From Flavobacteriaceae bacterium (GTDB lineage Bacteria; Bacteroidota; Bacteroidia; Flavobacteriales; Flavobacteriaceae), in the NCBI GenBank assembly GCA_029248185.1, contig JAQWJV010000033.1, forward strand, positions 1 to 64,000: a stretch of 64,000 nucleotides of DNA. Direction: 5' to 3'. The position numbers and the translations under genes are program-made. The notes under the pieces were generated by a model. It ran no database searches and had not been told where the DNA came from. It saw nothing but the letters and a program-made list of their open reading frames with translations. Positions 36,878-45,690 of the stretch are shown here, piece by piece; positions within the stretch are counted from its first letter, which is position 1, and each line of letters starts with the position of its first letter.

Positions 36878-37624
36878 ATGGAATTACTCAAAGGAAAAAC
36901 AGCCATTATTACCGGGGCAAGTAGAGGAATCGGAAGAGGCATTGCAAAAATCTTTGTAGAACAGGGGTGTAATGTAGCTTTCACTTACAGCAGCAATAAA
37001 GAAGCGGCCGATAGTTTAGCTGAAGAACTTAATAGTGCTGAAGTTCAAGTGAAAGGGTATCAAAGCAATGCCGCCAATTTTGATCAAGCCCAACAATTGT
37101 TAGAAGACGTGCTTTCAGATTTCGGAAGTCTGGATATTTTAATCAATAATGCAGGGATCACCAAGGATAATCTTTTAATGCGAATGAGCGAGCAAGACTT
37201 TGATCAAGTGATTGAAGTGAATTTAAAATCAATTTTCAATATGACCAAAGCTGTTCAACGCACCTTCCTAAAACAACGCCATGGAGCACTCATTCACATG
37301 AGTTCAGTGGTAGGAGTGAAAGGAAATGCCGGTCAAGCCAATTATGCCGCCTCTAAGGCAGGCATCATCGGTTTTTCCAAATCGGTAGCTTTGGAATTAG
37401 GATCACGAAATATTAGATCCAATGTAATTGCTCCGGGTTTTATCGAAACAGAAATGACAGCCAAGCTCTCTGAGGAAGTCGTCCAAGGATGGAGAGAAGG
37501 AATCCCCTTGAAAAGGGGAGGACAAGCTGAAGATGTAGCCAATGCCTGTGTGTTTTTGGCTTCTGATTTATCCAGTTATATTACTGGACAAGTGCTTCAT
37601 GTAGATGGAGGAATGTTAACTTAA
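36878..37624 (+). CDS. fabG: 3-oxoacyl-ACP reductase (SDR family)
   Basis: NADPH-dependent ketoacyl-ACP reductase of fatty acid elongation. The coenzyme motif is TGASRGIGRG, NNAG is followed by ITKDNLLMRM (ACP-binding-type loop), and the catalytic triad is S143, Y156, K160 in YAASK. The C-terminus VLHVDGGMLT is typical of FabG. The 248-residue length is normal. Its position next to sucD and downstream of the lpxC/fabZ cluster fits a membrane-lipid role, although SDR family members can have other substrates. Confidence 0.93.
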   Translation: MELLKGKTAIITGASRGIGRGIAKIFVEQGCNVAFTYSSNKEAADSLAEELNSAEVQVKGYQSNAANFDQAQQLLEDVLSDFGSLDILINNAGITKDNLLMRMSEQDFDQVIEVNLKSIFNMTKAVQRTFLKQRHGALIHMSSVVGVKGNAGQANYAASKAGIIGFSKSVALELGSRNIRSNVIAPGFIETEMTAKLSEEVVQGWREGIPLKRGGQAEDVANACVFLASDLSSYITGQVLHVDGGMLT

Positions 37625-37637
37625 AAAAAAACGGATT

Positions 37638-38456
37638 ATGCAAAAATTACCCAAGATTGGACTGCCCATTATTTTATTGGTCGTCGTATTACTTATTTTT
37701 ATCTCTAAATCTTCCATAAATATTGGTTATGGAGAAGCAGGAGTTTTATTTAAAACCTTTGGAGGAGGAGTCGTTACTGATAAACCACCACTAGGGGAAG
37801 GATTTCATATTATTGCTCCTTGGAATAAGGTGTATATCTATAATGTGAAACAACAAGAAGTATTTGAAAGTAAAATGCAGGTACTTTCTTCCAATGGTTT
37901 GGAGATTAGCTTAGACATCTCTGTGCTTTATCAACCAAAAATAGAGGAACTGGGATTACTTCACAAAACCAAAGGAGAAAACTACTTGAATATCATTATC
38001 ATTCCACAGATTCGAGCAGTAGCAAGAAGTGTGGTGGGTCGTTATACACCAGAACAACTGTATTCGACTAAGCGAGATGCCATTCAAAATGAAATCTATG
38101 AGGAAACCAAAAAAGTAGTTGAAGGACAATACGTACAATTAAATGCGGTATTGGTGAGAGATGTTACGCTTCCTATTGCAATCCGAGAAGCGATTGAGCG
38201 AAAGTTGAATCAAGAGCAAGAGGCTTTGGAATATGAATTTAGAATTGAAAAAGCAACACAAGAAGCCGAACGTCAACGGATTGATGCTGAAGGGAAAGCA
38301 ACAGCCAACCGTATCTTGAGTGCTTCTTTGACTGATAAAATTCTTCAAGAAAAAGGAATTGAAGCAACTATTAAGTTGTCGGAATCTCCCAATTCTAAAG
38401 TTATTGTCATTGGAAGTGGAAAAGGGGGGCTTCCTATTATTTTAGGGAATCAATAA
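37638..38456 (+). CDS. Prohibitin/SPFH-domain membrane protein
   Basis: The 272-residue protein has one N-terminal membrane segment (about residues 7-25), then an SPFH/prohibitin domain (GEAGVLFKTFGGGVVTDKPPLGEGFHIIAPWNKVYIYNVKQQEV) and a coiled-coil region rich in Glu, Gln and Arg (residues ~185-240). Prohibitin-like proteins form large ring or cage assemblies at the inner membrane and often modulate FtsH-type proteases. The gene starts 13 bp after fabG and is probably the last gene of that unit, since the his promoter and attenuator follow. Confidence 0.92.
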   Translation: MQKLPKIGLPIILLVVVLLIFISKSSINIGYGEAGVLFKTFGGGVVTDKPPLGEGFHIIAPWNKVYIYNVKQQEVFESKMQVLSSNGLEISLDISVLYQPKIEELGLLHKTKGENYLNIIIIPQIRAVARSVVGRYTPEQLYSTKRDAIQNEIYEETKKVVEGQYVQLNAVLVRDVTLPIAIREAIERKLNQEQEALEYEFRIEKATQEAERQRIDAEGKATANRILSASLTDKILQEKGIEATIKLSESPNSKVIVIGSGKGGLPIILGNQ

Positions 38457-38476
38457 GCTGATTTAAATAAAAATAA

Positions 38477-38484
38477 TATATTTG
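38477..38484 (+). promoter_or_regulatory. -7 promoter element TATATTTG of the his operon
   Basis: Exact TAnnTTTG match 5 nt before the leader-peptide ATG. Transcription would start at or next to the leader start codon, making the leader peptide mRNA leaderless. No good -33 TTG is visible. Confidence 0.6.
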
Positions 38485-38489
38485 CACCC

Positions 38490-38546
38490 ATGCAATTAAA
38501 GAAAACACATCATCATCATTTTGAAATAGACTCAAACGAGTGCTAA
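38490..38546 (+). CDS. hisL: his operon leader peptide with four consecutive His codons
   Basis: A short reading frame encodes MQLKKTHHHHFEIDSNEC and ends at TAA. The four CAT codons at 38508-38519 are the expected sensor of charged tRNA-His: if it is scarce, the ribosome stalls there. The peptide lies 97 bp before hisG and its 3' half (38521-38538) is complementary to the terminator arm and loop at 38576-38589. There is a promoter element just upstream and no other function for the peptide is likely. The name hisL is used by analogy with enterobacteria. Confidence 0.88.
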   Translation: MQLKKTHHHHFEIDSNEC

Positions 38547-38589
38547 TGATGTAGGATGTACATGATATAGAAACCCGTTTGAATTTCAA
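38521..38589 (+). promoter_or_regulatory. Histidine attenuator: 14-bp antiterminator pairing
   Basis: TTGAAAT (38521-38527) is exactly complementary to ATTTCAA (38583-38589), and TCAAACG (38532-38538) to CGTTTGA (38576-38582). Because the two right-hand blocks are contiguous, they form a 14-bp helix with a 4-nt bulge. It takes up part of both arms and the loop of the terminator, so the two structures exclude each other. A ribosome at the leader stop would cover 38532-38538 and favour termination; one stalled at the first His codons would leave it free. Pairings are seen; the mechanism is inferred. Confidence 0.8.
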
Positions 38590-38602
38590 GCGGGTTTTTT
38601 TT
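38571..38602 (+). terminator. Intrinsic terminator of the his leader
   Basis: 12-bp stem AAACCCGTTTGA/TCAAGCGGGTTT (one G-U pair), a 3-nt loop and a run of eight T. It lies between the leader peptide and hisG and would also stop transcripts arriving from the prohibitin gene. Confidence 0.9.
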
Positions 38603-38642
38603 ATTTAAAAAATCTGTGGAGTTCAAACATAAATATTAAAAA

Positions 38643-39494
38643 ATGATACGAATAGCCATTCAAAAATCAGGTCGACTTAACGAAGACTCCCTTCGATTAC
38701 TTAAAGACTGTGGAATTTCAATTGATAATGGAAAAGATCAATTAAAAGCTGCCGCACGCAACTTTCCAATGGAAGTGTTTTTTCTTCGCAATGGAGATAT
38801 CCCACAATATATGCGCGATGGAGTGGTAGACCTTGCTATTTTGGGAGAGAATCTATTGGTGGAAAAAGGAAATGATTTAGAGGTTATTGAAAAATTAGGC
38901 TTTTCCAAATGTCGCGTTTCGATCGCTGTTCCAAAAGGAAGTCCATTCTCAGGAATTAAAGATTTGGAAGGAAAGCAAATTGCAACGTCTTACCCCAATA
39001 CCGTAAAATCTTTCTTAAAAGAGAATCAAATCAATGCCAATTTACACATCATCAACGGCTCTGTTGAGATTGCACCTAACATTGGTTTGGCGGATGCTAT
39101 TTGTGATATTGTATCAAGCGGTAGTACACTGTTTAAGAATAACTTAAGGGAAGTAATTGAAATTAATACTTCAGAAGCGGTATTGGTGCAAGCACCGAAT
39201 TTAAACAAGGAAAAGCAAGCCCTAATTGAAACCCTTCGATTCAGAATTCAGGCAGTGCTCAGGGCTAAGAAATCAAAATACATCTTGATGAATGTGCCCA
39301 ATGATAAAATTGACGCCATCAGCACCATACTCCCTGTTTTAAAAAGTCCAACCGTTTTGCCCCTGGCTCGATCAGGATGGAGTTCTTTGCATTCAGTGAT
39401 CAATGCTGGTGATTTTTGGGAAGTAATAGACGCCCTCAAAGCGAATGGAGCGGAAGATATATTGGTTTGTCCCATCGAAAAAATGGTATTGTAA
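38643..39494 (+). CDS. hisG: ATP phosphoribosyltransferase, long form
   Basis: First, committed step of histidine synthesis, joining ATP and PRPP. At 283 residues it is the long HisG type with a C-terminal regulatory ACT-like domain (residues ~210-283), so it needs no HisZ and is expected to be inhibited by histidine. Family blocks include RIAIQKSGRLNEDSL, DLAILGENLLVEKG and DIVSSGSTLFKNNLREV. It follows the leader/attenuator and its TAA overlaps the hisD ATG by one base. Confidence 0.97.
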   Translation: MIRIAIQKSGRLNEDSLRLLKDCGISIDNGKDQLKAAARNFPMEVFFLRNGDIPQYMRDGVVDLAILGENLLVEKGNDLEVIEKLGFSKCRVSIAVPKGSPFSGIKDLEGKQIATSYPNTVKSFLKENQINANLHIINGSVEIAPNIGLADAICDIVSSGSTLFKNNLREVIEINTSEAVLVQAPNLNKEKQALIETLRFRIQAVLRAKKSKYILMNVPNDKIDAISTILPVLKSPTVLPLARSGWSSLHSVINAGDFWEVIDALKANGAEDILVCPIEKMVL

Positions 39495-40786
39495 TGGAAC
39501 AAAGTATTAACCCTCCTTTCTCAACTTGGGAGTCGCTATTGGCACGTCCTACGGCTTCATACAACTCTCTCGAGCCCCTAGTGGCAGAAGTTTTTGAAGC
39601 AGTGAAAAGTCAAGGAGATGCTGCGGTACGCAAGTTTACCCAGCAATTTGATAAAGTAAATCGCACGGAATTTGTAGTTGCTGCAGAGTCACTTAAACAA
39701 TCAGAAAAAGAAGTCCCAGAGACTTTGAAAGTAGCCATTAAACAGGCTAAAACGAATATCGAACTTTTTCACAAGGCACAACAAACAGACCGAGTTTTTG
39801 TTGAAACAATGAAAGGTGTTCAATGCTGGCAAGAGAAGCGACCTATTGAGAAAGTCGGTTTGTATATTCCTGGAGGGTCTGCGCCTTTGTTTTCTACGCT
39901 TTTAATGTTGGCAATACCCGCGCAAATAGCGGGATGTAAAGAAATAGTCCTTTGTACTCCACCGGACGAAAATGGTGATATTCCAGCAGTGATCCGCTAT
40001 ACAGCAGCACTTTGTGGGCTTAAACAACTTTTTGCAGTCGGAGGGATACAGGCCATTGCTGCTATGACCCTTGGAACGGAATCCATCCCTCAAGTGTATA
40101 AGATTTTTGGTCCTGGTAATCAATACGTGACCGTTGCCAAGCAATGGGCTACTCGTTTAAATGTAAGTATTGATATGCCGGCAGGCCCCAGCGAACTATT
40201 GGTGGTTGCCGATGCGTCAGCAGACCCCGATTTCATTGCTGCAGATTTGCTTTCTCAAGCTGAGCATGGTCCTGACAGTCAGGTGATTTTTGTGACCACC
40301 GCTGTGGAGATGTTAGACAAAGTCACTCGAGCGGTAAAAGAACAATTGGAAGACTTACCCAGAAAAGTCATAGCTGAAAAAGCTCTAGCAAATTCTAAGA
40401 TGATTTGCTTTTCAAATGATGAGGAAGCCATTGGTTTTATTAATGCTTATGGTCCGGAGCATTATATTATTTGCATGAAAAGCGAAGCCCTTTATGTCTC
40501 AAGGATTCAGAATGCAGGATCAGTATTTATTGGAAATTACACTCCTGAAAGTGCAGGAGATTATGCGTCAGGAACCAATCACACTTTACCGACCAACGGT
40601 TACTCCAAACAATACAGTGGAGTGAATTTAGATAGTTTTCTAAAAGCTATTACCTTTCAGAAAATTACCAAAGAAGGGATACAGTCCATAGGAAATACGA
40701 TAGAATTAATGGCTGCTGCAGAAGGCCTTGAGGCACATAAAAATGCAGTGCGAATCCGTTTAAATAAATTGTCTGATGAAAATTGA
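39494..40786 (+). CDS. hisD: Histidinol dehydrogenase
   Basis: Zinc- and NAD-dependent enzyme that oxidises L-histidinol to L-histidine in two steps. The start is the ATG at 39494 (430 aa), overlapping the hisG stop by one base (TAATG); the open frame extends further upstream into hisG but without a credible start. Signatures include KVGLYIPGGSAPLFSTLLM, KIFGPGNQYVTVAKQWA, IDMPAGPSELLVVAD, LLSQAEHGPDSQ and YASGTNHTLPT. It overlaps hisC by 11 bp. Confidence 0.97.
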   Translation: MEQSINPPFSTWESLLARPTASYNSLEPLVAEVFEAVKSQGDAAVRKFTQQFDKVNRTEFVVAAESLKQSEKEVPETLKVAIKQAKTNIELFHKAQQTDRVFVETMKGVQCWQEKRPIEKVGLYIPGGSAPLFSTLLMLAIPAQIAGCKEIVLCTPPDENGDIPAVIRYTAALCGLKQLFAVGGIQAIAAMTLGTESIPQVYKIFGPGNQYVTVAKQWATRLNVSIDMPAGPSELLVVADASADPDFIAADLLSQAEHGPDSQVIFVTTAVEMLDKVTRAVKEQLEDLPRKVIAEKALANSKMICFSNDEEAIGFINAYGPEHYIICMKSEALYVSRIQNAGSVFIGNYTPESAGDYASGTNHTLPTNGYSKQYSGVNLDSFLKAITFQKITKEGIQSIGNTIELMAAAEGLEAHKNAVRIRLNKLSDEN

Positions 40787-41822
40787 TGTCAACCGAATGC
40801 TACGTAAGTCTTTGTTGGAATTAATGCCCTATCAATCGGCGCGGCAAGAGTTTGTCAATGAGGGGCGCAAAATGATTTTGCTAGATGCTAATGAAAACCC
40901 TTTTGAAACTCCGGTAAATCGCTATCCGGATCCGCTGCAAACCGAAGTAAAAAAAGCCATTGCAGCCATAAAAAATGTAGAAATAGATCAGCTTTACCTC
41001 AGTAATGGAAGTGATGAATTTATTTCTCAAATCATCATGGGATGCTGTGAGCCTGGAGAAGATCAGATTATGATTGTTCCTCCCACTTTTGGAATGTATA
41101 AAGTAGCAGCTACTTTACATGGAGTTGGAGTGAGAGAAGTTCCATTAACCTCTACATTTCAATTGGATGTTGAAGCCATACTTCAGGCAGCAGATCAAAA
41201 GACAAAACTTCTTTTCATTCCAACTCCCAATAATCCGACGGGAAATAGCTTTGATCCTTATGATCTTAAAACACTTGTTGAAAACTTCAAGGGCTTCGTC
41301 GTTATTGATGAGGCTTATGTGGAGTTTGCTGAAGCTCCTTCGGTTCTTTCTTGGCTCCATGAGCACTCCAATTTAATAGTATGTCAAACCTTTTCTAAAG
41401 CACAAGGAATGGCTGGAGCAAGATTAGGAATGGCGTTTGCGGACAAAAAGTTGATTTCGTTTTTAAACCGCATTAAAGCTCCTTACAACATCAATTCACT
41501 AACACTTGATGTTGCATTGCAAAAATTAAAAGAACAAAATATTGTCCAAGCACAGGTGGCTGTTATTCTTAAAGAACGTTTGCGTCTAGAAGGAGTATTA
41601 CAAAATTTGTCTTGGGTTGAAACATGTTTTCCTTCGGATGCTAATTTCTTACTTATCCGAGTAGATGATAGCTCACACCGCTACAAGCAATTGATCTCTA
41701 AAGGAATTGTAGTACGTAACTCCTCCAAGAATGTGGGATGTGAAAACACCCTTAGGATTTCTTTGGGAACACCTGAGGAAAACAATACATTAATAGAAGT
41801 GTTAAGTACATTAGAAAACTAA
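40776..41822 (+). CDS. hisC: Histidinol-phosphate aminotransferase
   Basis: PLP-dependent class I/II aminotransferase that makes histidinol phosphate from imidazole-acetol phosphate. The Schiff-base lysine is K208 in [39 protein letters not shown] and [11 protein letters not shown] are diagnostic. The 348-residue length is standard. The start codon lies within the last 11 bp of hisD, indicating translational coupling. Confidence 0.97.
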   Translation: MKIDVNRMLRKSLLELMPYQSARQEFVNEGRKMILLDANENPFETPVNRYPDPLQTEVKKAIAAIKNVEIDQLYLSNGSDEFISQIIMGCCEPGEDQIMIVPPTFGMYKVAATLHGVGVREVPLTSTFQLDVEAILQAADQKTKLLFIPTPNNPTGNSFDPYDLKTLVENFKGFVVIDEAYVEFAEAPSVLSWLHEHSNLIVCQTFSKAQGMAGARLGMAFADKKLISFLNRIKAPYNINSLTLDVALQKLKEQNIVQAQVAVILKERLRLEGVLQNLSWVETCFPSDANFLLIRVDDSSHRYKQLISKGIVVRNSSKNVGCENTLRISLGTPEENNTLIEVLSTLEN

Positions 41823-41824
41823 TT

Positions 41825-42952
41825 ATGAAAAAAGTTTTATTCATTGATCGAGACGGAACTTTAGCTTTAGAGCCCAACGACTATCAGCTAGATGCTTTTG
41901 ATAAATTGATCTTTTATCCTCAAGTATTTACCTATTTAGGGAAAATTGCAAAAGAGTTATCCTATACGCTAGTCATGGTGACCAATCAAGATGGTTTGGG
42001 AACGAATCAATTTCCTGAGGACAGTTTTTGGCCCGTGCACAACCACCTTTTAAAAAGCTTTGAACAGGAAGGAGTTGTTTTTGAAAATATACTGATTGAT
42101 AAAAGTTTCCCAAAGGATAACGCCCCAACCCGCAAGCCTAAAACAGGAATGCTGACTCCCTATCTAGACGAGACAAAGTATGATCTAGCCAATTCTTTCG
42201 TAATTGGAGACCGCTTAACAGACATTGAATTAGCCAAAAACATCGGCGCACAGGGTATTTTTATTGCAAATGACGAAGGTTTGGGTGCGAAGGAGGCATC
42301 AGGTGGCTTGAATCCATATATCGCCTTAAAAACAACTTCTTGGGAGGATGTTTACCACTTTTTAAAACTCGAACAACGGATTAGGGTTCAAAAAAGAACC
42401 ACGCATGAAACCGATATTCAATTGAGTTTAAACCTTGATGGTTCAGGACAAAGTGATATTTCTACTGGGATCGTGTTTTTTGATCATATGCTAGATCAGT
42501 TGGCACGTCATGGAGGAATGGATCTTTCCCTGCAAGTGAAAGGAGACTTGGAGGTAGATGAACACCACACCATTGAAGATACAGCAATAGTCTTGGGGGA
42601 AGCGTTTGCAGCTGCCTTAGGGAACAAGCTGGGTATAGAACGTTATGGCTTTTGTCTACCGATGGATGATTGCTTGGCTCAAGTCGCTATTGATTTTGGC
42701 GGTCGTAATTGGTTGGTGTGGGAAGCCTCGTTTAAGCGAGAGATGATTGGGCAAATGCCTACTGAGATGTTTTTCCACTTTTTTAAATCCTTTTCTGATG
42801 GGGCCAAAGCCAATATTAACATCAAAGCAGAAGGAACCAATGAGCATCACAAAATAGAAGCTATTTTCAAAGCCTTTGCTAAAGCCATCAAAGTAGCTGT
42901 AAAAAGGGATCCAGAGAAAATGATTCTCCCCTCAACCAAAGGAAGTCTATAA
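41825..42952 (+). CDS. hisB: Bifunctional histidinol-phosphatase / imidazoleglycerol-phosphate dehydratase
   Basis: The N-terminal HAD phosphatase (residues ~1-165; IDRDGTLA with nucleophile D8 and D10) is fused to the IGP dehydratase (residues ~185-375) with paired metal-binding HH motifs: [26 protein letters not shown] and [16 protein letters not shown]. This is the fused form known from enterobacteria and many Bacteroidota. The 375-residue length is normal. It begins 2 bp after hisC and ends 2 bp before hisH. Confidence 0.97.
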   Translation: MKKVLFIDRDGTLALEPNDYQLDAFDKLIFYPQVFTYLGKIAKELSYTLVMVTNQDGLGTNQFPEDSFWPVHNHLLKSFEQEGVVFENILIDKSFPKDNAPTRKPKTGMLTPYLDETKYDLANSFVIGDRLTDIELAKNIGAQGIFIANDEGLGAKEASGGLNPYIALKTTSWEDVYHFLKLEQRIRVQKRTTHETDIQLSLNLDGSGQSDISTGIVFFDHMLDQLARHGGMDLSLQVKGDLEVDEHHTIEDTAIVLGEAFAAALGNKLGIERYGFCLPMDDCLAQVAIDFGGRNWLVWEASFKREMIGQMPTEMFFHFFKSFSDGAKANINIKAEGTNEHHKIEAIFKAFAKAIKVAVKRDPEKMILPSTKGSL

Positions 42953-42954
42953 TT

Positions 42955-43542
42955 ATGGAAGTAGCCATTATTGATTATGGAGCAGGAAACATCAGAAGTT
43001 TGCAATTTGCCCTTGAACGTTTGGGGGTGAGAGGGTATTTAACCTCTGATCCTGACCAAATCATCAACGCTGACCAAGTAATTTTTCCAGGGCAAGGCGC
43101 GGCACAAAGTGCCATGAATAAGCTGAAGAGGCATGGCTTGGATCAATTAATCCCTCAGTTAAAACAACCCGTTTTAGGGATTTGTTTAGGAATGCAATTG
43201 TTGTGTGATTATACAGAAGAAGGAGACGTTGAAGGCTTAGGAATCATTCAGGGAAAAGTAAAACGATTTTCAAACCAATTGAAAGTTCCTCAAATGGGAT
43301 GGAATACAGTTTATGAAACGCAAACTGCTCTATTTCAAAATATTAAACCTGATGAGTTCATGTATTTAGTTCACTCTTATTTTGTTCCTATTTTATCGGA
43401 AACAATTGCCAAAAGTACATACGATCAGCCCTATAGCGTTGCTGTAAATAAAGATAATTTTTATGGGGTTCAGTTTCATCCCGAAAAGAGCAGTAAAGCC
43501 GGACAGCAGTTACTTCAGAACTTTTTTAATCTTAGTAAATGA
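42955..43542 (+). CDS. hisH: Imidazole glycerol phosphate synthase, glutaminase subunit
   Basis: Class I glutamine amidotransferase that passes ammonia to HisF. The triad is visible: C77 in [11 protein letters not shown]175 and E177 in [18 protein letters not shown] and [11 protein letters not shown] are also family features. The 195-residue length is typical. It overlaps hisA by 4 bp (ATGA). Confidence 0.97.
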   Translation: MEVAIIDYGAGNIRSLQFALERLGVRGYLTSDPDQIINADQVIFPGQGAAQSAMNKLKRHGLDQLIPQLKQPVLGICLGMQLLCDYTEEGDVEGLGIIQGKVKRFSNQLKVPQMGWNTVYETQTALFQNIKPDEFMYLVHSYFVPILSETIAKSTYDQPYSVAVNKDNFYGVQFHPEKSSKAGQQLLQNFFNLSK

Positions 43543-44267
43543 GAATAATCCCAGCCATTGATTTGATTGACGGAAAATGTGTGCGGCTCTCTAAAGGAGA
43601 TTACAGCACACAAAAAACATATAGCGAAAGTCCGTTGGAAGTGGCCAAGGCCTTTGAAGCCCATGGCATTGAATTTCTGCATTTAGTGGATCTAGACGGA
43701 GCTAAATCAAAGCATATTGTAAATCATAAGGTGTTGGAGGTTATCGCGTCTAAAACCAGCCTTAAAATCGATTTTGGAGGCGGACTGAAGTCTGATGAAG
43801 ACCTTAGAATTGCTTTTGAGTGTGGTGCAAATCAAATTACAGGAGGAAGTATCGTGGTTAAAGAACCGGGGACATTTGAATCTTGGATTCGTTCTCATGG
43901 AAGTGAAAGGATCATTCTTGGAGCCGATTTTCAGGGAGATCGTATTGCAACTGACGGATGGTTGGAGACTTCAAGTCATGGTTTGGTTGATTTTGTAGCC
44001 AAATACAAAAGCAAGGGGATTGAATTTGTCATTTGTACGGACATTAGCAAAGATGGGATGCTTCAAGGTCCTTCTTTTGCGGTGTATCAAAATTTATTAA
44101 AGGAGCAACCTGACATCAAACTCATTGCTTCGGGTGGAATCTCTACTTTTGAAGAACTTCCTAAGCTTGCTGCTATGGGATGTGAAGGAACCATCATAGG
44201 AAAAGCGATTTATGAAAACAGAATCCGCTTGAAGGAATTAGAAGATTTTATCCTGAACTCAAATTAG
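43539..44267 (+). CDS. hisA: ProFAR isomerase
   Basis: TIM-barrel Amadori isomerase that converts ProFAR to PRFAR. The catalytic acid is D8 in [14 protein letters not shown], and the second Asp lies in [17 protein letters not shown] and the C-terminal phosphate loop [12 protein letters not shown]...IIGKAIYE are typical. The 242-residue length is normal. It shares the HisA/HisF half-barrel ancestry with the following gene, which starts 1 bp downstream. Confidence 0.97.
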   Translation: MRIIPAIDLIDGKCVRLSKGDYSTQKTYSESPLEVAKAFEAHGIEFLHLVDLDGAKSKHIVNHKVLEVIASKTSLKIDFGGGLKSDEDLRIAFECGANQITGGSIVVKEPGTFESWIRSHGSERIILGADFQGDRIATDGWLETSSHGLVDFVAKYKSKGIEFVICTDISKDGMLQGPSFAVYQNLLKEQPDIKLIASGGISTFEELPKLAAMGCEGTIIGKAIYENRIRLKELEDFILNSN

Positions 44268-44268
44268 T

Positions 44269-45024
44269 ATGCTGACCAAACGAATTATTCCATGCCTTGA
44301 TATTAAAGACGGCAGAACTGTAAAGGGGATCAACTTTGTCAATCTCATAGATGCTGGAGATCCGGTTGAGTTGGCACGTCAATATGCCGATCAGAATGCA
44401 GATGAGTTGGTATTTTTAGATATTTCAGCCACGGAACAAAAGCGAAAAACCTTAGCTGATTTGGTGCTAAAAGTAGCTGCCGCCCTCGACATACCCTTTA
44501 CTGTTGGAGGAGGAATTAGCTCTGTAGAGGATGTAGCCATACTCTTGCAAAATGGTGCGGATAAGGTTTCTATTAATTCTGCTGCCGTAAAAAATCCAGC
44601 TTTAATCAACGCCTGTGCCCAGCAATTTGGAAGTCAGTGCATTGTTGTAGCAATTGATGCGAAGCAAATTGAAGGTCAATGGAAAGTTCATTTGGTGGGA
44701 GGAAAAGTCCCTACAGAATTGGACTTATTTGAATGGGCCAAAGAAGTAGCCGAACGAGGAGCAGGAGAAATCTTATTTACCTCAATGGATCATGACGGCA
44801 CCAAGGAAGGCTTTGCCAATTCAGCCTTAGCCCAATTATCAGCAGCAGTAAACATCCCTATTATCGCCTCGGGTGGAGCAGGTAAAATGGATCATTTTGT
44901 CGATACTTTTACCCATGGAAAGGCCGATGCGGCTCTGGCAGCCAGTATTTTTCATTTTGGTGAAATTTCAATCCCTGAACTCAAAGAACAACTCAAACAA
45001 CAGCAATTAGCGATACGAATTTAA
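44269..45024 (+). CDS. hisF: Imidazole glycerol phosphate synthase, cyclase subunit
   Basis: TIM-barrel cyclase that forms IGP and AICAR using ammonia from HisH. D11 in [12 protein letters not shown] is the first catalytic Asp; [24 protein letters not shown] and [14 protein letters not shown] are conserved. The 251-residue length is normal. AICAR links this pathway to purine synthesis, to which purC elsewhere in the window also belongs. It starts 1 bp after hisA and ends 1 bp before hisIE. Confidence 0.98.
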   Translation: MLTKRIIPCLDIKDGRTVKGINFVNLIDAGDPVELARQYADQNADELVFLDISATEQKRKTLADLVLKVAAALDIPFTVGGGISSVEDVAILLQNGADKVSINSAAVKNPALINACAQQFGSQCIVVAIDAKQIEGQWKVHLVGGKVPTELDLFEWAKEVAERGAGEILFTSMDHDGTKEGFANSALAQLSAAVNIPIIASGGAGKMDHFVDTFTHGKADAALAASIFHFGEISIPELKEQLKQQQLAIRI

Positions 45025-45025
45025 T

Positions 45026-45625
45026 ATGAAAGCACTTAATTTTTCAAAATCAGCCGACGGCTTACTTCCAGCGATTATTCAAGACGCCACCACCAAGAGC
45101 GTTTTAATGTTAGGCTATATTAACGAGGAAGCCTTAGCGAAAACTCAAGAAACAGGAAACGTTACCTTTTTTAGTAGAACGAAAAACCGCCTCTGGACCA
45201 AAGGAGAGGAGAGTGGTAATTTCCTGAAATTGGTGAGTCTCAAAGAAGATTGTGATCAAGACACCTTATTGATTCAAGTAAAGCCGCAAGGACCTTGCTG
45301 TCATAAGGGAACGGATACTTGTTGGGAGACAGCAAACGAATCAAGTTTTGGTTTTTTGAGTCAACTTGAAGAGACTATTAAAGCTAGAAAAACAGACGAT
45401 AGTGATGACAGTTATGTTGCCTCATTATTTAGAAAAGGGATCAATAAGATTGCTCAAAAAGTAGGCGAGGAGGCCATTGAAACGGTCATTGAAGCCAAGG
45501 ATGAAAACGAAGAGTTATTCTTAAATGAAAGTGCAGATCTATTGTTTCACTATCTGATATTACTCCAAGCGAAAGGATATTCTTTACACGATATATCAGC
45601 TGTTTTAGAGGCAAGAAGTCGCTAA
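45026..45625 (+). CDS. hisIE: Bifunctional phosphoribosyl-AMP cyclohydrolase / phosphoribosyl-ATP pyrophosphatase
   Basis: HisI occupies residues ~1-105, with zinc/magnesium ligands in QVKPQGPCCHKGTDTCWET; HisE occupies ~108-199, with FRKGINKIAQKVGEEAIETVIEAKDE. Together they carry out steps two and three of histidine synthesis. It is the last gene of the operon: no further his gene follows, and a new promoter element appears 28 bp downstream. With hisG, D, C, B, H, A and F the pathway is complete in one operon. Confidence 0.97.
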   Translation: MKALNFSKSADGLLPAIIQDATTKSVLMLGYINEEALAKTQETGNVTFFSRTKNRLWTKGEESGNFLKLVSLKEDCDQDTLLIQVKPQGPCCHKGTDTCWETANESSFGFLSQLEETIKARKTDDSDDSYVASLFRKGINKIAQKVGEEAIETVIEAKDENEELFLNESADLLFHYLILLQAKGYSLHDISAVLEARSR

Positions 45626-45652
45626 TTTTCTTTCATGCCTCAGAAAAAAATG

Positions 45653-45660
45653 TATTTTTG
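45653..45660 (+). promoter_or_regulatory. -7 promoter element TATTTTTG before the DUF885 gene
   Basis: Exact TAnnTTTG match, 30 nt before the ATG at 45691, in the gap after hisIE. The TTG inside it is in frame with the gene but is promoter, not start. Confidence 0.5.
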
Positions 45661-45690
45661 TTCTACTTCAAATCACAAATAAACAATACA

